Assembly: GCA_014523525.1 (NCBI GenBank) | Contig: JAATVL010000149.1 | Span: 1-19,460 of the forward strand | From: Nitrososphaerales archaeon TH703 | GTDB lineage: Archaea > Thermoproteota > Nitrososphaeria > Nitrososphaerales > Nitrososphaeraceae | Direction of reading: 5' to 3' | Length of the DNA: 19,460 bases | Part shown: piece by piece, positions 1 through 7,315 of the stretch | Position numbering within the stretch: the first letter of the stretch is position 1 | How the letters are laid out: every line of letters begins with the position of its first letter | Translations under genes and position numbers: made by a program | Notes under the pieces: generated by a model | Database searches by the model: none | What the model was told of the DNA's origin: nothing | Seen by the model: only the letters and a program-made list of their open reading frames with translations

Positions 1-638
1 AGCTGGGCAAGAAATATGACCCTAATCGTGTCGTTGTAGATTCTTAGAAAGTATTAGGCCTAGATCCCGGATTGGGTAGCTCGGCATTTGGTGTTTGTTT
101 GTTGCAAGTTGCTAATGGCAGGATTCAAGTATTGATAGCTGACGAATATGAAAGCCCCCGTTATCTAGAAATGGTGGAGAAAGTAATAGCCATTATTCGC
201 GGATTAAATAGAACGCAGGTCGATCAGTTTTATCTTGATTCTGTAAAGATCTACGTTGATGCTGCTACTCATGAGTTTATTACTACTTTGAAAGAGCTGG
301 TAAGTGAAACTACTAGATGTGAATACATTCAGGATAAGATGCTTTACTGCAAGAAACACAACTTGGATTTAGCTCGTTATATGGACGTCATTCCGGTCCC
401 CTTTTCTACCTCAGCAAAAGACATGTTGATTCATACTAAAGAATTGTTAGATTATGAACGTCCGTTAGTGGCAATAAACCCAAAACTTGATAAGTTAATA
501 ACATCATTAAGAACTGCAATATTAGACGCTCTAGGAAAACTTTCTAAAGAAGATACAAGTTACGATAATGTATTGGTTGCTTTTCGCTTAGCATTAAAGG
601 GAATAAAAGTGGTGAAAAAGGAGAGGGAGATTGAATAG
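1..638 (+). pseudogene. Terminase large-subunit-like protein, C-terminal nuclease domain, interrupted by a stop codon
   Basis: The same reading frame runs from base 3 to 638 and is broken only by TAG at 45-47. After the stop it reads KVLGLDPGLGSSAFGV, the first strand of the RNase H-fold nuclease of phage terminase large subunits, which cut concatemeric DNA during packaging. The second acidic motif is IYVDAATHEFI (about 72 codons after base 72) and the third is TSYDNVLVAF. The first usable start after the stop is TTG at 72. A protein begun there would lose the catalytic Asp at 63-65. In the third motif the usual second Asp (D-A-F) is Val, a possible one-base change. The ATPase half would lie outside the window. 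Most likely this is a decaying remnant of a provirus. The family assignment is from memory of related sequences and is fairly confident; the pseudogene status is seen directly, barring a sequencing error. Confidence 0.68.
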
Positions 639-1188
639 CATTATATCACTAATTATTTTGGTAACAACACTTTCATTATTATTTGCTCCAAGCCTTGCAA
701 GTGGTGAAATTAAGGTGACTCCTCCGACAAACTGGCAACCGGATCCCGATAATAATCCGGATACAATGTGGTGGTATCAAAAGCATACCAAAAGCACATT
801 TGCAATAAACAAGGGTCCTACCAATATGTCGTTTCCACTATTCCTTGTAGGTCCAATTATGGCCCAAGCTTTTGCAGACCAAGGAATATTAGAATCCGTA
901 GACCAAGTAACATTTGGTCATAGCAACTTTGGGTATAGGTATTTCCTGAATCTTACTTCTCCCTCAAAACTCGCAAATACTTCTACTTTTATACAGCCAG
1001 GGAGTATTTTAGATTTGTTAGATAAGGGTTATGATGTTCCTTATAAGGGGATGTTGATTTTAACGGAAAAACAAGGCGACTTGTATGCAATAGTATTAAT
1101 GAGTCCAAAAGAGAATTTTGATTCTGTATTAAATGAGATCAACTCGACTATTGATTCGATTCAATTGAGCAATTCGACAGGAAGCTAA
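631..1188 (+). CDS. Secreted PsbP-like hypothetical protein
   Basis: This 185-residue protein has an N-terminal hydrophobic signal segment (about residues 3-22, cleavage probably near ASG). A single compact domain of mixed beta strands follows, with an early WQPDPDNN...WWYQ region and a FGHSNFGYRYFLNL core. It resembles the small exported PsbP/PsbP-like proteins common in Nitrososphaerota, whose role is unknown. The TTG start at 631 overlaps the terminase remnant by 8 bp and has a purine-rich GGAGAGGGA just upstream that can serve as a ribosome binding site. Asn-X-Thr/Ser sequons (for example NMS, NLT, NTS, NST) fit an extracellular glycoprotein. The assignment to PsbP is tentative; the signal peptide is clear. 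Confidence 0.72.
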   Translation: MNSIISLIILVTTLSLLFAPSLASGEIKVTPPTNWQPDPDNNPDTMWWYQKHTKSTFAINKGPTNMSFPLFLVGPIMAQAFADQGILESVDQVTFGHSNFGYRYFLNLTSPSKLANTSTFIQPGSILDLLDKGYDVPYKGMLILTEKQGDLYAIVLMSPKENFDSVLNEINSTIDSIQLSNSTGS

Positions 1189-1370
1189 CAGAAATATCTT
1201 TTCTAATTTGTAAAGTAACTTACCTAACGGTGTGTTCAGATTTCTGTGAGCAATTAGGATTTTCTTTAAATGTGAGTATTATTATTAAAAATCCTTAGAT
1301 TAGTGAACAAAATATTAAATTCATTAACGACCTGTTTATTTAAATCGTAGAAATTTGAAAATGATTAACA

Positions 1371-1380
1371 TTTTTATATC
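1371..1380 (+). promoter_or_regulatory. TATA box of the multicopper oxidase gene
   Basis: TTTTTATATC is centred about 26 bp before the GTG start at 1402. That spacing puts transcription initiation at or next to the start codon, so the mRNA is probably leaderless. There is no Shine-Dalgarno sequence before the GTG. Confidence 0.55.
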
Positions 1381-1401
1381 AAGGGATCTCTTTCATAAAA
1401 C

Positions 1402-2700
1402 GTGTTTAGGCAGAATGCGTATTTTATTGCATTGGTTTTGTCAATTACCTTGATTTTTTCATCTTTTAGCTTTCCTTTCTTGAACCTGCCAATTTATGCT
1501 CAATCTCCTGCAACTCACGTTTCTCAACAGCAATACGATAAAATTAAGAATTGTGCTACTGATCTGAGTAAGAAACCTACTCCCACAGAATACCTAACAT
1601 ATTTCAATTGTGGTCATGTCTCAACGGATCAAAGCGGAAGAACTGTACGACAATTCACACTTATTGTTCAAGAGCATCAAAAAATTCCTATTTCATATGA
1701 AGGGCATATATTTGATGGATGGACATTTAATGGTACTATACCTGGACCGACTATTAGAGTTACAGAAGGCGATCTAGTCCGTATCAGAGTTATTAATAGC
1801 AACGAGAATGAACATCCTCATTCGCTTCATACTCATTCTATCCACTTCGCCAAGAATGATGGCGTTTCAATGGGTGGATATCCCGGAGGTGCCATTTCAC
1901 CAGGTAGAAGTTTCACTTATGAATTTATTGCACAACCTTACGGCGTATATCCATATCATTGTCATGTAGATCCAATAGCAGATCATATCAACAGGGGATT
2001 ATATGGAATGATGATTATTGATCCAAGAGAGCCCCGGCCACAAATGACAGAGATGGCTATGCTTCTTAATGGTTATGACATGGATTACGATCAAGAAGGA
2101 CCTACCCATCTGCCTCCAGCTGCCCTATTTGAGCCAAGTCAAGGTGAAAAAGATGCCAAATTAACTGAAGGTGCCAATAGCAACGAGACTAGCACAGATG
2201 CCAATGTTACTGAAGGTGCCAATAGCAACGAGACTAGCACAGATGCCAATATGACACATGTTTCTGCTACTCCAGCTATGAAAAATACCGGTGAGAAAGA
2301 TGTTGAGAAACAAGATGCCGGCGACAGTGAGAGGGATAATGAAATTTACACAGTTAACGGAAAGGCATTTGAGTATATGATGCATCCAATTGTGTTACAA
2401 ACCGGCAAACAATACCGAGTTTACGTTGTAAATATGCTGGAATTTGACCTGGTCAACTCAATCCATATCCATGGTTCCATGTTTGACTACTATACTGCTG
2501 GTACTGATGAAACATCAGATTATAATACAGACATAGTAACGTTAACACAGGGAGATAGAGGTATTATGGAATTTACATATGACTATCCTGGAACTTACAT
2601 GTTCCATGCGCATCAAGCGGAGTTCACGGATCTGGGTTGGATGGGACTTTTTGATGTTCGAGGAGATCCGGTTAATCATGTTGCGCATAGTTCCACGTAA
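1402..2700 (+). CDS. Secreted two-domain multicopper oxidase (type-C/NirK-like arrangement)
   Basis: A 432-residue exported copper enzyme. Residues 1-34 form a signal peptide ending IYAQ. Cupredoxin domain 1 (about 80-210) carries H140, H143-T-H145, H186-C187-H188 and H195, so the type-1 copper site (H140, C187, H195) lies in domain 1. Domain 2 (about 315-420) carries H355-I-H357 and H402-A-H404; Ala replaces the type-1 Cys, so this domain has only trinuclear-cluster ligands. All eight HxH histidines expected for a laccase-type type-2/type-3 trinuclear centre are present. This distinguishes it from true NirK, which has only a type-2 copper. The position matching the NirK axial Met is Leu200. 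Residues 240-312 form a long low-complexity linker with a duplicated 15-residue unit. The likely role is oxidation of a periplasmic substrate or electron donor with O2. The natural substrate is unknown, and a role in archaeal ammonia or NO/hydroxylamine chemistry is only inferred. Confidence 0.9.
   Translation: MFRQNAYFIALVLSITLIFSSFSFPFLNLPIYAQSPATHVSQQQYDKIKNCATDLSKKPTPTEYLTYFNCGHVSTDQSGRTVRQFTLIVQEHQKIPISYEGHIFDGWTFNGTIPGPTIRVTEGDLVRIRVINSNENEHPHSLHTHSIHFAKNDGVSMGGYPGGAISPGRSFTYEFIAQPYGVYPYHCHVDPIADHINRGLYGMMIIDPREPRPQMTEMAMLLNGYDMDYDQEGPTHLPPAALFEPSQGEKDAKLTEGANSNETSTDANVTEGANSNETSTDANMTHVSATPAMKNTGEKDVEKQDAGDSERDNEIYTVNGKAFEYMMHPIVLQTGKQYRVYVVNMLEFDLVNSIHIHGSMFDYYTAGTDETSDYNTDIVTLTQGDRGIMEFTYDYPGTYMFHAHQAEFTDLGWMGLFDVRGDPVNHVAHSST
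2164..2253 (+). repeat. Two 45-bp in-frame direct repeats in the multicopper oxidase linker
   Basis: The unit at 2164-2208 is followed directly by 2209-2253. The first 42 bp are identical and only the last codon differs (GTT versus ATG). Each unit encodes TEGANSNETSTDAN plus V or M and supplies Asn-X-Thr sequons at residues 261, 268, 276 and 283. The near-perfect DNA identity indicates a recent duplication inside the interdomain linker. Confidence 0.95.
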
Positions 2701-3043
2701 TAAAACCTGAAATTATGCTGTCTTGGCCATATCACAATTAAATCAACTTAATAGCATGAAATCGAATCGAGCTTAAACTCAATTAAGCAAGTGCAGGCTT
2801 TCGTTCTGTTTCAACACCTTGAAGCAATTAAAGCCTAAATTTCAACATGGATATTTTTGCGAGGTAATCTGTAGGATATTGATAGTACTTTAGTCAATTA
2901 TTATGAATCGTCAATAGCAAATTAACGAAAAATTCCCATTTCTGACTGCGTATTTTGAGTGTAGTTAGCGTCCATTATCCTCAGGGTAAATGAACTTAGA
3001 CTTCATTTTTTCTGGATTCGCACTAAACATCTACCGATTCTAA
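2701..3043. other. Convergent intergenic region, 343 bp, no feature recognised
   Basis: AT-rich spacer between the 3' end of the multicopper oxidase and the 3' end of the minus-strand surface protein. I see no tRNA, conserved stem-loop, long T tract right after the stop, or credible open frame. Confidence 0.5.
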
Positions 3044-3925
3044 TTACTGGACTATAAATGTCGTAGACTTTGTGGTTTCAATACCTGCTTGGGAGGCACT
3101 TGCTAAGACTGAATACTTACCTGATGTGTCTTGATTTATCCTAAAAGAAGGTGAGAGCTCCCCATCATTGTCTGTATAATCCTTTACAATATTACCAGTA
3201 GGATCTTTGATAGTTAAACGTAGAAACACCCGATCAAGCATTTTTCCTGTTTGAGGATCTGATGCGGTCACTGTAACTGTTTGTCTCTCTCCAGCTGAAA
3301 TTGGATTATGTTCTACACTAAGATCGAGATTTATTTTATTCGAATTTGAGTTATTTGTTGTATCAACTGATGCTCCTGATTGCGGAGATGAAGTTTGGGT
3401 ATTTGAAGCTGGAGTTTGGGTATTTGCAGCTGGATTTGTGGTATTTGAAGCTGGAGTTTTGGTATTTGCAGTTGGTAACGGTAATTGTACATTACTTGAT
3501 TGATTGGAAGTTGTAGTTCCAGTGACATTTATGCTATACCATTTAGTAACAGTTGGGCCGGTAGGTGGAACCAAACAAGTAATTTTTGATGTCAAGTCAT
3601 TGAGCCCTGTTTGAATAAGATGATATTTTGAAGAATATGTGAAACTCCACTTTGAAAAATCAGCAGATCCGTTTGATCCGGTAGGCGTGGCCAGTTGATA
3701 GGGCTTTAGGTTATTCCAATCTAAATAAACCTGACATTGTGAGGATGAATTATCAGAAGATGTCCCAGATATGGTAAGTTCGCCGACAGGAACCTGTTGA
3801 TTGCTGAGGGGAGATTCTATCTTTATTGAAATAGCATAAACACTAACAGATGCAATACTGATGAACATCATTAGTGCTAGAAGTGTTCCAGAAAAACCAA
3901 ATAAAAGCAACTTTTCAAAATTCAT
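3044..3925 (-). CDS. Secreted Ig-like surface protein with Thr/Pro/Asn-rich linker
   Basis: Not a recognised named family. A hydrophobic signal segment (about residues 5-30, ending VYA) precedes a first beta-sandwich-like domain (about 35-140, two cysteines, SPLSNQQVPVGELTISGTSSD), which resembles archaeal Ig-like or filamin-like repeats. A linker of about 50 residues follows, rich in Asn, Thr, Pro and Ser and made of a 7-residue repeat. The second domain (about 195-293) has the pattern NPISAGERQTVTVTASD...GKYSVLASA of macroglobulin/Big-type Ig domains. It is probably cell-surface and glycosylated. A GTG at 3931 would add two residues, but ATG at 3925 is preferred because it leaves a short leader after the dyad at 3933-3949. 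The next gene upstream, also minus strand, encodes another exported protein. Confidence 0.75.
   Translation of the reverse strand: MNFEKLLLFGFSGTLLALMMFISIASVSVYAISIKIESPLSNQQVPVGELTISGTSSDNSSSQCQVYLDWNNLKPYQLATPTGSNGSADFSKWSFTYSSKYHLIQTGLNDLTSKITCLVPPTGPTVTKWYSINVTGTTTSNQSSNVQLPLPTANTKTPASNTTNPAANTQTPASNTQTSSPQSGASVDTTNNSNSNKINLDLSVEHNPISAGERQTVTVTASDPQTGKMLDRVFLRLTIKDPTGNIVKDYTDNDGELSPSFRINQDTSGKYSVLASASQAGIETTKSTTFIVQ
3393..3476 (-). repeat. Four 21-bp in-frame tandem repeats in a surface-protein linker
   Basis: Units at 3393-3413, 3414-3434, 3435-3455 and 3456-3476 share the core GGTATTTG[AC]AG[CT]TGG (plus-strand sense). They encode 7-residue units of the type (A/S)NT(Q/K/T)(T/N)P(A). 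Units 1 and 2 differ by one base in 21. Confidence 0.9.
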
Positions 3926-3932
3926 ATGCACT

Positions 3933-3949
3933 GTAATCTATCAGATTAC
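3933..3949 (-). promoter_or_regulatory. Perfect 7-bp inverted repeat before a surface-protein gene (candidate operator or 5' hairpin)
   Basis: GTAATCT, three bases, AGATTAC. On the minus strand it ends 7 bases before the ATG at 3925 and lies between a weak AT-rich TATA-like stretch (3951-3960) and the start. That placement fits a repressor site overlapping the initiation region, or a hairpin in a short leader. Function is inferred only from symmetry and position. Confidence 0.45.
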
Positions 3950-4033
3950 CCTTATTTTTGTTTTTTACATTTTTTTAGCATGATTTTAACGACTATGAAT
4001 GGTCTGCTATTGCATAATTATCCAATCTGTTTT

Positions 4034-4477
4034 TTAAGGAAAGGGGATACTTGGTAATTCAAACGGAATTTCATATTTTGTAGGCTTTGATTTTTCAGGA
4101 CAATTGGAATTACAATCGTTATCATCATTATGTTTCAAGTCATTTGAATTAACGTCATTTGAATTAACGTCATTTGAATTAACGTCATTTGGATAAATGC
4201 CCTCCCTCGAAGTCAGATTAATGCTGTTTCTGTCATTGTCGATACCTCTTACCTTGAATGGGTCTGAATGCTGTATTTGAGATTTCAGTTCAGACATGAG
4301 ATCCTTATTTGTACTTTGATTATTAATTAGGCTAGCAATTGGAGAATAACGTTGAATTTGAGTGCTATTAATTTCATTCTTCCCTATGATCAAATTCGCA
4401 TACACATGGCCTTGCATAGTGCTCACTAATGATATTATACCGCCTATTGCAATTAGGGCAATAATTCTACTTACCAT
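4034..4477 (-). CDS. Small secreted protein with NDVNS repeats
   Basis: Unrecognised 147-residue protein. Residues 1-27 form a signal peptide (IIALIAIGGIISLVS core, cleavage near VYA). The mature part is polar and probably disordered. It has three copies of the 5-residue unit NDVNS (about residues 98-112), then a run of Asn and Asp with two cysteines (CNSNC), and a proline-rich C-terminus (PFELPSIPFP). The Asp/Asn-rich segment could bind divalent cations, but nothing proves it. The ATG start is followed immediately by the signal sequence. It lies about 100 bp upstream of the Ig-like surface-protein gene on the same strand, so the two may be co-expressed. Confidence 0.6.
   Translation of the reverse strand: MVSRIIALIAIGGIISLVSTMQGHVYANLIIGKNEINSTQIQRYSPIASLINNQSTNKDLMSELKSQIQHSDPFKVRGIDNDRNSINLTSREGIYPNDVNSNDVNSNDVNSNDLKHNDDNDCNSNCPEKSKPTKYEIPFELPSIPFP
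4141..4185 (-). repeat. Three perfect 15-bp tandem repeats
   Basis: CATTTGAATTAACGT occurs three times in a row (4141-4155, 4156-4170, 4171-4185). A degenerate fourth copy begins at 4186. The repeats encode the NDVNS pentapeptides. Confidence 0.95.
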
Positions 4478-4867
4478 GATCTAGCCGTAATGAAATTTAG
4501 CTGAAAGCAAGTATATTTGGATTAGGTAACGAACTGCTGTATGATAGTCAAGGTAAAATCAATAGTACATAAATTAAAGTATAATTTTAGTACGAAGATT
4601 ACTATAACTAAATATACTTGATATATCTTCCAGATAATTGAGATTTCGACTATTTTATTACAACTTTTGTTTTCTTGTTTGATATCATTTGAGATGTTTT
4701 GTCTCATGAGTTTCTATTTAGGTTATCATTATATCCTAATACGCCTCAATACATCTAAACTCGCTATTTTGTGGAAAATTCATCTCAAGCATTTCATTCT
4801 TCAATATCAATGTGATTAGTAAGCTATTGACTAAAGTTATGCCAGCCTATTAGTTGAGCTCTCTTAA
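4478..4867. other. Intergenic region, about 390 bp, no gene supported
   Basis: Very AT-rich spacer between two minus-strand genes. The only open frame (4522-4707, minus) encodes a compositionally biased Ile/Leu/Asn-rich peptide with no domain, ribosome binding site or good promoter, so I do not call it. I see no structured RNA or clear terminator. Confidence 0.45.
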
Positions 4868-5854
4868 TTACTTTGTACCAGGTGTAACGTAAAAATTGTT
4901 AAGATACATCTCCGAAATCTGTTGCATTTCATCTAGATCTAGATATTTTCCATCTGATATCTGAGAAAATTTATCAATCTCCTCCAAACTTATCATTGTC
5001 GGCAACACGATCGATATTTGCTCATGAGATAGTATGAACTTAATAGCAAGCTCAGTAATATCCCACCCTTTTTTGTCGGAAATTGTCTTCATGTTTTCCA
5101 CTTTTTTTAGCGCCTCATATATCCATTCCTTCTTTCTCACACTCCTATGATCATTCTTGTCAAATACGGTGTTCTCATTGACTTTACCAGTTAACACTCC
5201 TGATGCATCTGGGACCCTTGCCATGATGCCAACATTTTTTTCTTCACCTGCCTTTAGTAGTTCATTACCCGGGTCTTGTTCCAAAATATTATAAACCGTC
5301 TGCAGGCATGTAATATTATGTTCTCTGATTGCACGTAGGCCTTCTTCTTTCCATCCAATGGCTGGACCCAACGCTAATCCGTGACTTTTAATCTTTCCCT
5401 TGGTAACGAGTATATCTAACGCATTAAACAACTCTTTATTTGTGATGACCTGCATTTTTGGATTGTGAAGGCTATATACATCAATATAATCTGTCTGAAG
5501 TCTATCCAAACTTTGTCCTAATGCATATTGCAGATACTCAATGTCATGTTTCTGAGGTAACTCATTGTGTCCTACTTGTTCAGCGTTGTACATGTCATAT
5601 CCCCATTTTGTTGAATAAACTATTTCATCTCTCATGCCTTTGAATGCTATCCCTATTAATTTCTCACTTTTTCCTTTCCCGTAGATGTCTGCAGTATCAT
5701 AGAAATTGATACCTACATCATAAGCTCTTTTTAACATTCTAATCGCTTCATCATCTTCTATTTTCTTACCCCACCAATCCAAACCAATGCTCCATGCCCC
5801 AAATCCAATCTCGCTTACTTTAATATCACTTTTCCCAAGTCGTCTGTATCTCAA
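4868..5854 (-). CDS. Aldo/keto reductase
   Basis: NAD(P)H-dependent oxidoreductase with an (alpha/beta)8 barrel that reduces aldehydes or ketones; its substrate is not evident. The N-terminus RRLGKSDIKVSEIGFGAW is diagnostic. The catalytic tetrad is visible as Asp53 and Tyr58 (YDTADIYGKGKSE), Lys83 (STKWGYD) and His130 (SLHNP), counting from the start used here. The 328-residue length is normal for the family. A TTG at 5860 is possible, but the TTG at 5854 has GGAG eight bases upstream and gives a 4-bp TTGA overlap with the DUF1802 stop, so it is the better start. It is the last gene of a three-gene minus-strand unit with the DUF1802 protein and the HemQ-like protein. Confidence 0.92.
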   Translation of the reverse strand: MRYRRLGKSDIKVSEIGFGAWSIGLDWWGKKIEDDEAIRMLKRAYDVGINFYDTADIYGKGKSEKLIGIAFKGMRDEIVYSTKWGYDMYNAEQVGHNELPQKHDIEYLQYALGQSLDRLQTDYIDVYSLHNPKMQVITNKELFNALDILVTKGKIKSHGLALGPAIGWKEEGLRAIREHNITCLQTVYNILEQDPGNELLKAGEEKNVGIMARVPDASGVLTGKVNENTVFDKNDHRSVRKKEWIYEALKKVENMKTISDKKGWDITELAIKFILSHEQISIVLPTMISLEEIDKFSQISDGKYLDLDEMQQISEMYLNNFYVTPGTK

Positions 5855-6453
5855 TTCCAAATCTCCTTAAACTTATCATAAATTTTTTGAAAATCATCTT
5901 CTTTAATAACTGGTTCACATTGATTAAGTAATTCGTCAATGTTATCATATGAATTCCCATTCTTCTTAGTCAGCTCAATTTCTATCCATGATTTACATCC
6001 GGCCCATTTTGGATTAACACTTATTGGAATAGGTTCAGGCAGTTTGTAAACCCTCAATAGAAGGGCATTCACTGGTTTTTTTGGATTGTACCTCATTCTC
6101 ATGTTAACGTATTTTTCATTCCATATATGATACTTCTCTAACTTGGATAATATCGTTTCATCATGGAACTCCTGCATTGCCTCAATTCTTGCTAAAATCC
6201 TTATAATATTTGATTTGTCTTGGGCAACTGAATCATATCCTTTTAAAAATAATTCGTATTCTTGTAAATAATTTGGTTGCAAATATTCTTTTGATTGGTG
6301 TTCTAGTGTGGGATACAAGAGGAAAATTTTTTGACTAATCTCAAAACCATTCTTGTATTCTAATATCCCACCCTTCCGTAGCAATATTGATTGTTTGGCC
6401 TCCTCCAAAGCTCTACAAACAATAGACCATTCCTTCAAAGCTAACATAGTCAT
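5851..6453 (-). CDS. DUF1802 family protein
   Basis: This 200-residue protein has the hallmarks of DUF1802: ALKEWSIVCRALEEAKQSILLRKGGI near the N-terminus, then FEISQKIFLLYPTLEHQ. A central charged region (about 60-110) and a C-terminal part containing NPKWAGCKSWIEIE follow. The biochemical role of the family is unknown. The ATG at 6453 overlaps the stop of the upstream chlorite-dismutase-like gene (ATGA), so translation is probably coupled. A second ATG two codons in (6447) is also possible. Tight linkage to a heme-binding family protein and an aldo/keto reductase suggests a shared process, which is inference. Confidence 0.85.
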   Translation of the reverse strand: MTMLALKEWSIVCRALEEAKQSILLRKGGILEYKNGFEISQKIFLLYPTLEHQSKEYLQPNYLQEYELFLKGYDSVAQDKSNIIRILARIEAMQEFHDETILSKLEKYHIWNEKYVNMRMRYNPKKPVNALLLRVYKLPEPIPISVNPKWAGCKSWIEIELTKKNGNSYDNIDELLNQCEPVIKEDDFQKIYDKFKEIWN

Positions 6454-7178
6454 CCTAAACTCTTAATTATATCAAAAATTTTTTTATGAACACAAACTAT
6501 CATAGGTGTATCTCTTACAACATATCTGTTTACCTGCGTTTCACGAAGGTTCATGATCAAGTCTTGAAAATCCATCAAATTGTCAGTCTCAAAAGCCAAC
6601 ATAAAATCTTGATCACCCATACCAAAAGAATAAGAAGTATTCAATCTTATTTGTGGAAATTTCTTACCAACATTAATGTGCTCTTTCATCATTTCACTTC
6701 TTTTTCCAAATGGAAGAAGATACCATTCTCTTGACTTAACAAATGGATAAACGATATTGTATTTTAAACGTTTGTCATTTTCCATGAAACTTGGAGTAAT
6801 TTTATTCGAATAAATTGATGGACGTGATGCCGACAAGTAAACTTCAGATGTGTCAATGTATTTTCCAAGTATAGTAGTGTATACCTTTGAACTTAGCACT
6901 TGAATTTTTTCTACGGAGTCAGAAATGCTCCATAACATAAAATCAGATTCCTTTCTCATACCAATGGTCGAATATGTCATGACCTTCATCTTTGTATTGG
7001 CAATATCTATTAGTGATGAAAACTCCTTAGCAGCCTCATCCTTTCCTATATCATTCAACCATCTCCATTTAGGATCTACTTTATAGAAGGAAAAATTGAG
7101 ATATAAAGTAGGTAAGTTAGTATCATCTTTTTCATCTTTAGTCTCCTTTTGATTAATTTTTGATTTATCAAAACTCAT
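6450..7178 (-). CDS. Chlorite dismutase/HemQ (coproheme decarboxylase) family protein
   Basis: Heme-binding dimeric alpha/beta-barrel protein of 242 residues. The first ferredoxin-like half spans about residues 22-115, the second about 140-235. The second half holds the family core: Y144-P-F-V-K148 matches the catalytic Tyr/Lys pair of bacterial coproheme decarboxylase, W152 follows, and H167 in MMKEHINVGKKF is the expected proximal heme ligand. The segment NTSYSFGMGDQDF...LRETQ...VRDTP is typical of the archaeal and Thermus-type branch. I do not see an Arg at the spacing of the chlorite-degrading distal Arg (13 after the His is Asn180), so chlorite dismutation is unlikely. A heme synthesis or heme-dependent role is more likely. 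It is first in an overlapping unit with the DUF1802 and aldo/keto reductase genes. The N-terminal 20 residues are charged and probably disordered. Confidence 0.88.
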   Translation of the reverse strand: MSFDKSKINQKETKDEKDDTNLPTLYLNFSFYKVDPKWRWLNDIGKDEAAKEFSSLIDIANTKMKVMTYSTIGMRKESDFMLWSISDSVEKIQVLSSKVYTTILGKYIDTSEVYLSASRPSIYSNKITPSFMENDKRLKYNIVYPFVKSREWYLLPFGKRSEMMKEHINVGKKFPQIRLNTSYSFGMGDQDFMLAFETDNLMDFQDLIMNLRETQVNRYVVRDTPMIVCVHKKIFDIIKSLG

Positions 7179-7200
7179 GATAATACAGAAATATTCTGAA

Positions 7201-7210
7201 TATTTAAATT
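7201..7210 (-). promoter_or_regulatory. TATA box of the HemQ-like/DUF1802/AKR unit
   Basis: On the minus strand AATTTAAATA lies about 27 bp before the ATG at 7178, which fits leaderless transcription. Further upstream, at 7246-7256, is a short dyad GGTGT-C-ACACC that could be an operator or just chance. Confidence 0.5.
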
Positions 7211-7315
7211 AAATTTAGAAAGTGAGCGTTCCTCTAAAGTGTTTGGGTGTCACACCTTAAAGGAAACCAGATAAAATTTAGCATAATATTGTTAAAGTTA
7301 GGATAATAGAAAATG

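Noticed and set aside
2161..2385. Open frame on the minus strand opposite the multicopper oxidase linker, containing a repeated peptide
   Set aside because: It is the antisense shadow of the 45-bp repeats in a well-supported gene; no promoter or independent coding evidence.
1402..2700. Assignment as copper nitrite reductase NirK
   Set aside because: Both domains have HxH pairs for a full trinuclear cluster, which NirK lacks; laccase-like oxidase chemistry fits better.
3393..3476. 21-bp repeats considered as protein-binding iterons or an origin
   Set aside because: They are contiguous, in frame with a secreted protein and translate to a regular Thr/Pro/Asn linker; there is no adjacent AT-rich melting region or Orc1/Cdc6 gene.
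4137..4200. Short direct repeats considered as a CRISPR array
   Set aside because: The 15-bp units are directly tandem with no unique spacers and encode NDVNS pentapeptides in frame.
4522..4707. 61-codon minus-strand frame rich in Ile, Asn and Leu
   Set aside because: Composition follows the local AT bias, no ribosome binding site or domain, and it lies in otherwise empty spacer.
6450..7178. Assignment as true chlorite dismutase
   Set aside because: No Arg at the distal-heme spacing after His167, while the Tyr/Lys pair of coproheme decarboxylase is present; only the superfamily is claimed.
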